64,000 nucleotides of DNA from Gallaecimonas sp. GXIMD4217 (GTDB lineage Bacteria > Pseudomonadota > Gammaproteobacteria > Enterobacterales > Gallaecimonadaceae), in the NCBI RefSeq assembly GCF_038087665.1, contig NZ_CP149925.1, positions 1,798,870 to 1,862,869 on the forward strand, given 5' to 3'. Under the pieces are notes generated by a model. That model had not been told where the DNA came from, ran no database searches, and worked only from the letters and a program-made list of their open reading frames with translations. This document shows positions 42,329 through 50,559 of the stretch, in pieces. Position numbers and translations under genes: made by a program. Within the stretch, counting starts at the first letter, position 1; each line of letters starts with the position of its first letter.

Positions 42329-45300
42329 TCAGCTCGGTTGGCGCTGCTGGCGGCCAAGCCAGATCTGCATCAGTCCCAGCAGGGCGTCCATCTCTATGGG
42401 TTTGGCCAGGTAGTCGTTGGCGCCGGCGGCCAGGCATTGTTCCCGATCGCCCGTCATGGCCTTGGCGGTCAAGGCGATGACCGGCAACTGCTCGGAAATG
42501 GAGCTGCGGATCTGCCGCATTGCCTCCAGGCCGTCCATGACCGGCATCATCACGTCCATCAGCACCAGCTCGATGCCCTCTTCCGAACGCAGCTTCTCCA
42601 GGGCCAGCTCGCCATTGTCGGCCATATAGACCTGCAGCCCCTGCTCCTTGAGTACCTTGGAGATGGCATAGGTATTGCGGATGTCGTCGTCCACCAACAG
42701 CACCTTGCGCCCTGCCATGTCAAATGCCGGCGCCACCGAGACTGGCGCAGGCTCCGGCTTGCCGAGACTGTGGAAGAACAACTCCACCTCGTCTTCGATG
42801 CGCTCGGGGGCATGCTCCCCCTTGATGACGATATGGCGGGTGAAGGCCTGCAAGCGGTCGTGCTCCTCCTTGCTGAGGTCGCGCCCGGTATAGATGATGA
42901 CGGGAGGCAGCCGCAGTTGCTGCTGCTCGCTGAGGCGCTCCAGCAACGACAGGGCGTCGGTGTCGGGCAGGTTGAAATCCAGGATGCAGCAGTCGGGCTT
43001 GCGCGCATCCAGAAGGGCCTGCACCTGCTCGCCACAACGGGCGCTGATCACCTCAAGGCCCTTGTCTTCCAGCAGCCGGGTCAAGGCCTGGCAGGCGCCC
43101 TCGTCGTCCTCGACGATCAGCACAGTGCCTATGCCGTCCTGTCCCAGGGCGCTGAAGCGGGCGAACAGTCCTTCGATGTCGGCCAGATCCACCGGCTTGG
43201 TCAGGAAGCCCATGGCGCCCTTTCGCAACAGCTCGTCGCTGCCCTGGCGCCCGGTGATCACATGGATGGGGACATCCCTGGTATCGGGCGAGGCCTTGAG
43301 CGATTCCAGCACCTTGACGCCATCCATGTCGGCCAGGCCCAGATCCAGGATCACCGCCTTGGGATCCTGCTCCAGCACCAGGGACAGCGCCGCCCGGCCA
43401 CTGCCGGTGATCAGGGCCCGAAAGCCGTTGTCTTCTGCCTGCCTGGCCAGCCAACGGGCAAAGTCATCGTCGTCCTCGACGATCAGGATCGCCGGCCGCT
43501 CGTCCGCCGGCTCACTGGTGATGAACGTTTCTTTCTGCGCCGGCACTTCCCTCACCGGCAGCCAAAGGGTGAAGGTGCTGCCCTGGCCAGGCTCGCTTTC
43601 CAGGCTGATGTTCCCCCCCAGCTGCTGGGCCAGATCCCGGGAGATGGTCAGCCCCAGCCCGGTGCCGCCATAGGTTCGGTTGATGGAGCCGTCGGCCTGC
43701 TGGAAGGCGCCGAAGATGCTCTCCTGATGCCCGGCCTCGATGCCGATGCCGCTGTCGCTGACCTCAAAGCGCACCCCTTGGCCGTCGGCGGCGATGTTCA
43801 GGCTGACGTGGCCCTTTTGGGTGAACTTGAAGGCATTGCCAAGCAGGTTCCTGAGGATCTGCGCCAGCCTGTCCCTGTCCGTGGTCAGTTCGCTGACCAG
43901 GCCCGCCTCCAGCTCAACGACAAAATCCAGGCCCTGGCTCTCGGCCTGGGCCCTGAATTGGCCCTGCAGTTCATCGGCGAAGGCCCTGAGGGATACCGGC
44001 GCCAGCTCCAGTTGCAGCTTGCCGGCCTCCACCTTGGACAGGTCGAGGATGTCGTTGATGAGCTTGAGCAGGGACTGGCCACCCTTGTAGATCATGTCCA
44101 GATCCTCGCACTGCCGCTCGGTGAGGTTGCCGGAGCGGTTCTTGGCCAACGACTGGGAAAGCAGCATCAGGCTGTTCAGGGGGGTACGCAGCTCATGGGA
44201 CATGTTGGACAGGAACTCCGACTTGTACCTGGATGCCTGGGCCAGCTCTTCCGCCGTCTTGGCCAGCTCCCGGCCCTGCTGCTCCACCTGGGCCTTTTCC
44301 TGTTCCAGCTCGGCGGCCTTGGCGCACAGCTCGGCATTGGCCTGCTCCAGCTGGTCCCGCTGGTTGCGCAGCTCCTGCTCGGATTCCTCCAGGGCCTGGG
44401 TCTGCATCTCCATTTCCTCGTTGGCCTTGCTCAGCTCCTTATGCTGGGCCTGCAGCTCCTCGGCCTGCTGCCTGGACTCTTCCAGCAGCTCCTGGAGACG
44501 CCCTCTGTCCCTGGCTCTCAAGATGGCGGTGGCCATGTTTTCCGCGCACTTTTCCGCCAGCTCCAGGGCATGGGCCGGGAAGGCCTGGCTGGCGCCAAGC
44601 ACTATCACCCCCGCCACCTCGTCCTGCTTGCCCTGGCCGCTTCGCAGCGGGCAGACCAGGATCTGCCGCACCGGCGATGCCCCCAGGCCGGAGCTGACTT
44701 CCAGCTGCACATGATCCCTGGGCACGTCGGTAAACAGCATGGCCTTGCCCTCCCGGGCGGCCTGGCCCACCAGACCCTCGCCCAGGGCGAAGCTGGTGTC
44801 GGTGCTGCGGCGCAGCCGATAGGCATAGCTGCTGACCAGGTTGAAAGCCCCGTTCTCGGCAAGATAGCAGGCGCCGACCTGGGCATTGGTATAGGTGGCC
44901 AGGAACTCCACCATCTGCTCACACAGGGCCAGGGGCTCGGTGGAGCCCATGGTGAGATCGGCGGCCTGGTTCTGCCCGGACTTGAGCCAGTCCTGGGTCT
45001 TGCTCTGCTCATCGGCCTGGCGCAGGCTCAGGGTCATCTGCTGCAGGGCCTGGCCAAGACGGTCCTGCTCGCCCTGGACCTGATAGTCCTGGCTGTAGTC
45101 CCCTTGCGCCAGGGCCTGGGCCTGGCCCATGACCGCCTTGAGGGTGGCCACCATCTTCAGCAGGGCGCTGCCGAGCTGGGCCGTTTCCTTGCTCGTTTCA
45201 AGCTCCACCTCCACGTCGAAATCGCCCTTGGCGATCTGCTCGGACAGCGAGACCACCTTGTGAATGCTGTCCATCATCCGCCTGACCATGATCACGGCCA

Positions 45301-46303
45301 CGAAGGCCACCACGGAGCAGGCCAGGATGGCAAAGAAGAGGATTGCCAGGGAGGCGGCGCTGAGGGTGGCGATCTGCTGGCCGATATCCCGGGCGCTTTG
45401 GGCCAGGGAGCGTTGCTCGGCCGCCAGCATCCGGGTCAACTGGCCGTCGATGCGTTCCGCCAGCGGCGCCAGCTCCCGCTGCCAGAGCCGCTCCACCTGG
45501 TTCCACTGATCGCCGCTGCGCATGGCCTGCAGCCGGTTGGCCAGGGCCGGGATCCCCTGCTTGAGCTGGCTTATCCGCTGCAGGTAAAGGCGCTGCTCGT
45601 CGCCGAGCAGCCCCTGCTTCTGGTTCAGTTCGGCCAGGGCCAGATCATTGGCATCGAGATGGCGGCGATACAACTCCCAGTCACCGCCGTCACCGGCCAG
45701 CAGATAGGTTCTCATGGCGTTGAGGGCAAAGGCATTGGAGGCGCGAAGGTCCGCCATCACCTTGAGCAGTTGCTTGCGTTCACGGCCGCCCTGCCCAAGC
45801 TGCTCCTGCTCGATAAGCTGGGTGCTCAGGCCGCTTATGGTGTCGTGAAGCGGCACCAGCTCGCGGTTGAACAGGGCCAGGGCCGGGAAGTTCTCCGCCG
45901 AGCCGCTCAGGCTCTGTGCCTGTACCTGCAGCCTCTGCAACAATTGCAGATCCGCCTCCAGTACCTGCAGCTGCTCCAGCTGCTCCCGGCTCCCCTGACG
46001 ACGCAGGGCATCGCTCCAAAGGCGAAAGGCGCTGTTGACCTGGCGCCAGGCGTGCTGGCGTTGTTCCTGGGCAAGCTCGTCCTGGAAGCTGACCCAGTTA
46101 TAGAGGGCATCGTTGGAGCGCTGTACCTCGGTCTGCAGCCGGTAGCCCTGGCTGATCCCGGCCATTTCGGCGTCGTGCAGCCTGCCGGTCTTTTCCTCCA
46201 GTGACCCCACCTCTTGCCAGGTCAGATAGGCCCCGACACAGATCAGCAGCACCATCAGCAGATAGGCGGCACCTACCTTGGCGGAAAGGGATTGTATGTT
46301 CAT
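42329..46303 (-). CDS. Hybrid histidine kinase with HAMP, GAF and three receivers
   Basis: A 1324-residue inner-membrane kinase. Span 1 is at about 10-28, followed by a long periplasmic helical (CHASE3/4HB-like) region. Span 2 is at about 320-345, followed by HAMP (MVRRMMDSIHKVVSLSEQIAKGDFD), a GAF domain (about 470-610), a long Gln/Glu coiled coil (620-690), HisKA H703 (SHELRTP) and HATPase (DSGIGI, GGTGLGL). Three receivers carry D987, D1109 and D1250. This matches multi-receiver kinases that feed several outputs. First gene of the CheR and GGDEF-EAL operon; the ATG at 46303 follows AAGGGA. Confidence 0.92.
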   Translation of the reverse strand: MNIQSLSAKVGAAYLLMVLLICVGAYLTWQEVGSLEEKTGRLHDAEMAGISQGYRLQTEVQRSNDALYNWVSFQDELAQEQRQHAWRQVNSAFRLWSDALRRQGSREQLEQLQVLEADLQLLQRLQVQAQSLSGSAENFPALALFNRELVPLHDTISGLSTQLIEQEQLGQGGRERKQLLKVMADLRASNAFALNAMRTYLLAGDGGDWELYRRHLDANDLALAELNQKQGLLGDEQRLYLQRISQLKQGIPALANRLQAMRSGDQWNQVERLWQRELAPLAERIDGQLTRMLAAEQRSLAQSARDIGQQIATLSAASLAILFFAILACSVVAFVAVIMVRRMMDSIHKVVSLSEQIAKGDFDVEVELETSKETAQLGSALLKMVATLKAVMGQAQALAQGDYSQDYQVQGEQDRLGQALQQMTLSLRQADEQSKTQDWLKSGQNQAADLTMGSTEPLALCEQMVEFLATYTNAQVGACYLAENGAFNLVSSYAYRLRRSTDTSFALGEGLVGQAAREGKAMLFTDVPRDHVQLEVSSGLGASPVRQILVCPLRSGQGKQDEVAGVIVLGASQAFPAHALELAEKCAENMATAILRARDRGRLQELLEESRQQAEELQAQHKELSKANEEMEMQTQALEESEQELRNQRDQLEQANAELCAKAAELEQEKAQVEQQGRELAKTAEELAQASRYKSEFLSNMSHELRTPLNSLMLLSQSLAKNRSGNLTERQCEDLDMIYKGGQSLLKLINDILDLSKVEAGKLQLELAPVSLRAFADELQGQFRAQAESQGLDFVVELEAGLVSELTTDRDRLAQILRNLLGNAFKFTQKGHVSLNIAADGQGVRFEVSDSGIGIEAGHQESIFGAFQQADGSINRTYGGTGLGLTISRDLAQQLGGNISLESEPGQGSTFTLWLPVREVPAQKETFITSEPADERPAILIVEDDDDFARWLARQAEDNGFRALITGSGRAALSLVLEQDPKAVILDLGLADMDGVKVLESLKASPDTRDVPIHVITGRQGSDELLRKGAMGFLTKPVDLADIEGLFARFSALGQDGIGTVLIVEDDEGACQALTRLLEDKGLEVISARCGEQVQALLDARKPDCCILDFNLPDTDALSLLERLSEQQQLRLPPVIIYTGRDLSKEEHDRLQAFTRHIVIKGEHAPERIEDEVELFFHSLGKPEPAPVSVAPAFDMAGRKVLLVDDDIRNTYAISKVLKEQGLQVYMADNGELALEKLRSEEGIELVLMDVMMPVMDGLEAMRQIRSSISEQLPVIALTAKAMTGDREQCLAAGANDYLAKPIEMDALLGLMQIWLGRQQRQPS

Positions 46304-46497
46304 GGGCAGCAGTCCCTTGCTTTGCATTCTTGTAAAAGTAGCAAAGCGACGAGGCAACAGCAGAACAAAAATCAGCCACTTGCCTATGGACTATTTGTTA
46401 CGCGACTGTTAACACTATGGCTGCGGTGACGCCAGGGAGGCGTCAGGCGGTACGCGATAGGGAGCGCAACCACAACCAAACAAGGAGATGGTTTCCA

Positions 46498-47424
46498 ATG
46501 AAACCCACCATCAAACTGGCCGCAGCAGCCATCATGCTGGCCATGGGCACCTCAGCCACGGCCGAGAGCCAGATCGACGTCGAACAGGACATCCACTTCC
46601 ATAACGGCAAGGGCCAGATGGTCCGCGGCAAGCGCTGCGCGGCCCCCAAGGTAGACCGCGCCACCAAGGCCAAGGTCGACAAGCGCCTCAAGGCGTTCAT
46701 GAAGGATCAGGGCGATTTGGGGCTGATGGAGCTGGGCTCCCTGGCCCAGCGTGATGTGCCGGTCTATTTCCACGTCGTCTACAAGGAAGGCAAGGTCCGC
46801 GGCAAGACGGTCCAGGAAGGCTGGGTCAGCGACCAGCAGATCCAGGATCAGATGGACGTGCTCAACGCCGCCTATGCCGGTACCGGCTTCTCCTTCTCCC
46901 TGGCCGGGGTGGAACGGGTCAACAACAGGCGCTGGTACGAGCGCTGCTACGGCGGTAGCGAGCGCGACATGAAGACCTCCCTGGCCGTTGATCCGGCCAG
47001 CACCCTCAACATCTACACCTGCAATCCCTCCCAGGGCATCCTTGGCTACGCCACCTTCCCCTGGATGTACGACGAGTCCGACCCCATGCACGGCGTGGTA
47101 TTGCTGCACTCCTCCCTGCCCGGCGGCAGCGCGGCCCCCTACAACCTGGGGGACACCGGCACCCACGAGGTGGGCCACTACCTGGGCCTCTACCACACCT
47201 TCCAGGGCGGCTGTACGGCCCCGGGTGATGAAGTGGCAGACACCCCGGCGGAAAGCTCTCCGGCCTACGGCTGCCCCACCGGCCGTGACAGCTGCCCGGG
47301 CGGCGGCAGCGATCCCATCCAGAACTTCATGGATTACAGCGACGACGCCTGCATGAACCAGTTCACCAACGAACAGGGTTCCCGCATGCAGGCCATGATC
47401 GGCGCCTACAAGCCGAGCCTGTAA
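46498..47424 (+). CDS. Secreted M43 (pappalysin/cytophagalysin) zinc metalloprotease
   Basis: A 308-residue exported protease. Signal peptide MKPTIKLAAAAIMLAMGTSATA, a short propeptide, then the catalytic domain. HEVGHYLGLYHTF gives the extended HExxHxxGxxH zinc motif, followed by a Cys-rich stretch (GCTAPGDEV, YGCPTGRDSCPG) and the Met-turn NFMDYSDDACMNQF. This is typical of metzincin M43 enzymes, often secreted virulence or scavenging proteases. The ATG at 46498 follows GGAGATGG. Own terminator. Confidence 0.92.
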   Translation: MKPTIKLAAAAIMLAMGTSATAESQIDVEQDIHFHNGKGQMVRGKRCAAPKVDRATKAKVDKRLKAFMKDQGDLGLMELGSLAQRDVPVYFHVVYKEGKVRGKTVQEGWVSDQQIQDQMDVLNAAYAGTGFSFSLAGVERVNNRRWYERCYGGSERDMKTSLAVDPASTLNIYTCNPSQGILGYATFPWMYDESDPMHGVVLLHSSLPGGSAAPYNLGDTGTHEVGHYLGLYHTFQGGCTAPGDEVADTPAESSPAYGCPTGRDSCPGGGSDPIQNFMDYSDDACMNQFTNEQGSRMQAMIGAYKPSL

Positions 47425-47426
47425 CG

Positions 47427-47454
47427 AAAAAGGCCCCGCATTGCGGGGCCTTTT
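47427..47454. terminator. Bidirectional terminator, M43 protease / marR
   Basis: AAAAAGGCCCCGC / GCGGGGCCTTTTC stem-loop with a three-base ATT loop between convergent genes. Confidence 0.88.
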
Positions 47455-47471
47455 CTTTGCACGGCACAGGC

Positions 47472-48050
47472 TCAGGACGACGAGCCGGCACCTTCAGGGT
47501 ATTGGTGCTCGCGACAGATCAATTCCACCTCCTCTTCCGACAAGGGCTCACCGGTCAAGCCACAGGCAAAGCGGCCATCCTCGAGGCGGCGATTGAAGCG
47601 GCAGCTCTTGCATTGGGCGAAGCTCTTCATGCCATTGGTGCGCTGCAGCGCCAGCAACAAGGTGGACAGATCGCCCAGCAATTGCTGCTGCAAGGGAGCC
47701 GCTAGCGCACTCATTGCCTGCTCGAGCTCAACCGGCGGTATGGCTCCATCGAGCAGCTCCCGCCCCGCTGGCGTCACCAGCAGGTGAACCACCCGCTTAT
47801 CGTGCGCATCGGCACGCTTTTCTATCAAGCCCCGGGACTCCAGCACCTTCAAGCTTTGGGAGACCGTGCCCTTGGTCAACCCCAGGAAATCCGTCACGCC
47901 AAGGGGCGTGTTGGAGTACCTGTTACAGCGGCTCAGGTAATGGAGTGCATCTATTTGCACCGGCTGTAAACCGGTATCGCCGCGGCGGGCCTGGCTGCGT
48001 AGATGGCTCGCCAGACGTTCGAGCAGATTGTAAAGCGCTGTCGCATTCAT
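47472..48050 (-). CDS. MarR-family regulator with C-terminal cysteine cluster
   Basis: A 192-residue winged-helix regulator. The MarR core (residues 1-135) has LGVTDFLGLTKGTVSQSLKVLESRGLIEKR as the recognition helix region and DKRVVHLLVTPAG as the wing. After it comes an added tail with four cysteines in C147-x2-C150-x12-C163-x15-C179 (CKSCRF, FACGL, ICREHQ), a pattern suited to zinc, iron-sulphur or redox sensing. Divergent from a secreted protein gene, the likely target. The ATG has no ribosome site and lies 7 bp from the -10, so the mRNA may be leaderless. Confidence 0.85.
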   Translation of the reverse strand: MNATALYNLLERLASHLRSQARRGDTGLQPVQIDALHYLSRCNRYSNTPLGVTDFLGLTKGTVSQSLKVLESRGLIEKRADAHDKRVVHLLVTPAGRELLDGAIPPVELEQAMSALAAPLQQQLLGDLSTLLLALQRTNGMKSFAQCKSCRFNRRLEDGRFACGLTGEPLSEEEVELICREHQYPEGAGSSS

Positions 48051-48057
48051 GGCGCCA

Positions 48058-48086
48058 ATGGTATCGAGTCGAAATTTATTTGACAA
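48058..48086 (-). promoter_or_regulatory. marR promoter overlapping a divergent -35
   Basis: Minus strand: -35 TTGTCA (48081-48086, 5 of 6), spacer 17, -10 TACCAT (48058-48063, 4 of 6), seven bases before the marR ATG. The same bases read TTGACA on the plus strand (48080-48085), a perfect -35 toward the secreted protein gene, though no good -10 follows at 16-18 bp. Confidence 0.6.
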
Positions 48087-48114
48087 GGGCCAAAAACGCC
48101 TGCAGCCTAAAGTG

Positions 48115-48124
48115 GTGTCGACAC
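48115..48124. promoter_or_regulatory. GTGTCGACAC palindrome, possible MarR operator
   Basis: A perfect 10-bp palindrome 31 bp upstream of the secreted-protein ATG, downstream of its putative -35. A repressor bound here would block that gene. Short, so only suggestive. Confidence 0.35.
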
Positions 48125-48155
48125 GAAACAATATGACTTCCAAGGAGAACCAAAA

Positions 48156-48947
48156 ATGACCTCTCGACGCGAAACCAACATCTGTTCCCTTACCGCCCTG
48201 CTCGCCGGCACCCTGCTCTCAACCGCCAGCCTGGCCCACAACGGGCATGAGGGGCACATCCTCAGCAAGCCGAACCAGGGGGTCGCCGCGCCTTTCGATT
48301 TGGTCCACACCAAGGTGGTAAGGGAGGGCGACCATCTGGTATTCCAGCAACAGGTCCGTTCCGACATCGGCAGCCTGAAGCCGACCGTCAACGGGCAGCT
48401 TGGGGGCAGCTCGGTGTTCAGCTATGTCTGGCCGACCAGCCTGGACAGCGCCGCCGTGGGCTTCGAGGAGGATCAGGGCATACTGGCCCTGGCGATGACC
48501 GCCCATCCGGATTTTGACGACACCCCCCTGGTCGATGAAAACGGGGATGGCGACAAGGGCAACGACGGCAACCTCTGGCACAGTCACTGGGTCGTGCTGG
48601 TACCTGACGAGAGCTGTGGCCCCGGCGCCCTCAAGGTCAGGGACATTCCCGACGGCACCAAGCCCAAGCTGCCCGACACCTGGCCGGGGTTGCCGATCCT
48701 GATTGACAGCCCCGACTATCGTCCCCAGCTCAACAACACCAAGGTGGAGATCCGCGTCCCCCTGGCGGCGGTCGGCTCGCCTGACACCTTCAACTACGAC
48801 GGGGTCACCGCCGGCCTGAGGGTCAACGCCAATATCCACAACCCGCTGCTGTGCGTGGTGGATGTCATGGATATCGCCTCAGGCGATCTGTCCCTGCCGG
48901 GCAAGGTCAATCCGGGGCGCGCCAAGGCCCTGGCCGGATCGCGCTAA
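48156..48947 (+). CDS. Secreted protein with predicted N-terminal histidine, unknown function
   Basis: A 263-residue exported protein. The signal peptide has its best cleavage site at ASLA|HNG (residue 27/28), which would leave His as residue 1 of the mature protein, followed by NGHEGH. Other notable stretches are LWHSHW (about residue 140), an acidic DENGDGDKGNDG loop that looks Ca-binding, and two later Cys (SCGPG, LLCVVD). A His-first metal site (as in CopC or LPMOs) is possible but unproven. A strong AAGGAGAACC site precedes it. Divergent from and probably regulated by the Cys-tailed MarR. Confidence 0.8.
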   Translation: MTSRRETNICSLTALLAGTLLSTASLAHNGHEGHILSKPNQGVAAPFDLVHTKVVREGDHLVFQQQVRSDIGSLKPTVNGQLGGSSVFSYVWPTSLDSAAVGFEEDQGILALAMTAHPDFDDTPLVDENGDGDKGNDGNLWHSHWVVLVPDESCGPGALKVRDIPDGTKPKLPDTWPGLPILIDSPDYRPQLNNTKVEIRVPLAAVGSPDTFNYDGVTAGLRVNANIHNPLLCVVDVMDIASGDLSLPGKVNPGRAKALAGSR

Positions 48948-49005
48948 GGGCAGCCTCAAGGCCCGGATGGCCGAGCCGGTACGGACCGCCAGGGATGGCA
49001 CCATC

Positions 49006-49034
49006 AAAAAAGGCCCCTCCCAGGGGCCTTCTTT
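49006..49034. terminator. Bidirectional terminator after the secreted protein
   Basis: AAAAAAGGCCCC-TCCCA-GGGGCCTTCTTT hairpin, 58 bp past the plus-strand stop and 10 bp from the convergent membrane-protein stop. Confidence 0.82.
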
Positions 49035-49043
49035 AATTTCTAA

Positions 49044-49442
49044 TCATTCCGACGGTAGCGTTTTAAGCGACCTCAGGAACAGGCCAAGTCCCCCCACCAG
49101 CAACACCAGTATCATGATCAGCTCAAAGGCGGTCATCCGTCTCAGGCTCATATTGACCGAGGTGATGATGCCAAAGCCCAGCATCACCAGGGCGGCGCCG
49201 GCCAGCAGCCAGCCCAGCCAGTTGCGGCTGTCGTAGAAGATGAGGCCGATGCCGAAGATGAAGGGCACCAGCACCATGCCCGTGGTCACCTTCATGCCAC
49301 CCAGGCTGAAAAGGCCCATGCCCATGCCGAAATGACTGGTCACCACTATGGCGTTCAAGAACAGATAACCGCCGGCGATCAGCATCACCAAACCGATAAA
49401 GAACTGCCCCAGGCCGCCCTGGGTACCTCCTGCACCACGCAT
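49044..49442 (-). CDS. Small four-span membrane protein, hypothetical
   Basis: A 132-residue, Gly/Leu-rich protein with four hydrophobic spans (about 12-30, 46-67, 72-95 and 105-124). The start MRGAGGTQGGLGQFFIGLVMLIAGGYLF has a strong GAAGGAG site seven bases upstream, so the twelve codons before are discarded. No family or partner is evident; it is a single gene divergent from the phospholipase-like operon. Confidence 0.75.
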   Translation of the reverse strand: MRGAGGTQGGLGQFFIGLVMLIAGGYLFLNAIVVTSHFGMGMGLFSLGGMKVTTGMVLVPFIFGIGLIFYDSRNWLGWLLAGAALVMLGFGIITSVNMSLRRMTAFELIMILVLLVGGLGLFLRSLKTLPSE

Positions 49443-49545
49443 GCTAGCTCCTTCATATAACTGCCATTTTTTCGTCAATTGTAATGGCTAGCCTGTTCCC
49501 CGCCTAACAAAAACACACTTTCAGGCAAATTAAGGGAAGAGACCA

Positions 49546-50556
49546 ATGAAATACGCACCGTTGACCATCGCCGGCCTTTGCCTGGCCGCCGGCCAGGCCC
49601 AGGCTTTCACCCAGGAAACCCACAAACGCATCGTCGAGGACGCCGTGGCCTACATGGCCGCCAACCCCACCACCACACAATATGCCGCCCTCAAGGACTA
49701 TGCCGGCCGTGCCGGCCTGACCGTCGACCAGCTGGCCAGCCGCCTCGGCCAGGGTGCCTATGACGTGGATGACTTCCAGGACACCTTCCTGTGCGGCGCC
49801 ATGACCGGCGACTGTGTCCACGCCCCCGTTTGGGGCAGCATGGACAGCATCGCCGCCTACACCTCCTACTGGCACTTCCAGAACCACAGCCAGGGCCCGG
49901 ACATCCATGGCAACGACTTCGGCGGCTACAACTACGACAAGCTGACCGTCTGGGGCGACGTGGACAACCTGGCCGCCTCCTGGCTCAAGGGCGACCACCT
50001 GGATGACGGCCCCGGCGGCAAGGGCGGCTGGTTCGGTGACGACTCCGAATACGACAGCTACGGCATCACCGAGGCCAACTACCGCCAAGGCAGCCATTCC
50101 CAGTACAGCATGTATGAAGACTTCGAGACCATGCCCTTCCAGCCCATCGACAACCTGGGCCAGTACTGGTACGGCCGCTTCCTGCAAAGCGGCAGCGTCG
50201 ACGCCCTCGGCTTCACCCTGCACAGCACCGATCTGCTGCAGCCCCACCACACCTGGACCACCTCGGCCCTGAACCATGCCGGCTGGGAATCCTGGGTGCG
50301 CGACTACTACGACGACGAAGGCCTCAACAACCCGTCCCTGGTCACCCAGGCCCTGGCCAGCTTCGACGCCATCCCCGCCGGCGAGGACGACATCCGTCCC
50401 CTGCTCACCCAGGGCGGCGCCCTGTCCTACAGCCAGGGCGGCCTGGTGCTGAATTCACAGGACCATAACGAGCGGGCCATGGTCGGGCGCATCGTGGTGC
50501 CCCACGCCATCGCCATGGTGGTACAGGTGCTCAACCACGCCATGCAGCGCCACTGA
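49546..50556 (+). CDS. Secreted zinc-dependent phospholipase C-like protein
   Basis: A 336-residue exported protein. Signal peptide MKYAPLTIAGLCLAAGQAQA; the mature part starts FTQETHKRIVEDAVAYM (H26), as in the Zn-dependent phospholipase C/S1-P1 nuclease fold. Further candidate ligands are H110/H114 (YWHFQNHSQ) and the signature H226-x2-D229-x3-P-H-H...N-H244-x3-E248 (DLLQPHHTWTTSALNHAGWE). Hydrolysis of phospholipid or a phosphodiester outside the cytoplasm is likely. It heads a tight three-gene operon with a PpiC/SurA-like and an anchored helical protein, which may be its folding helpers. Confidence 0.82.
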   Translation: MKYAPLTIAGLCLAAGQAQAFTQETHKRIVEDAVAYMAANPTTTQYAALKDYAGRAGLTVDQLASRLGQGAYDVDDFQDTFLCGAMTGDCVHAPVWGSMDSIAAYTSYWHFQNHSQGPDIHGNDFGGYNYDKLTVWGDVDNLAASWLKGDHLDDGPGGKGGWFGDDSEYDSYGITEANYRQGSHSQYSMYEDFETMPFQPIDNLGQYWYGRFLQSGSVDALGFTLHSTDLLQPHHTWTTSALNHAGWESWVRDYYDDEGLNNPSLVTQALASFDAIPAGEDDIRPLLTQGGALSYSQGGLVLNSQDHNERAMVGRIVVPHAIAMVVQVLNHAMQRH

Positions 50557-50559
50557 GCC

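Noticed and set aside
42338-46204. A 1288-codon open frame on the plus strand opposite the hybrid kinase
   Set aside because: It is an antisense shadow from high third-position GC. Its translation is low-complexity Gly/Leu/Gln-rich with no domain, while the minus strand encodes a complete kinase.
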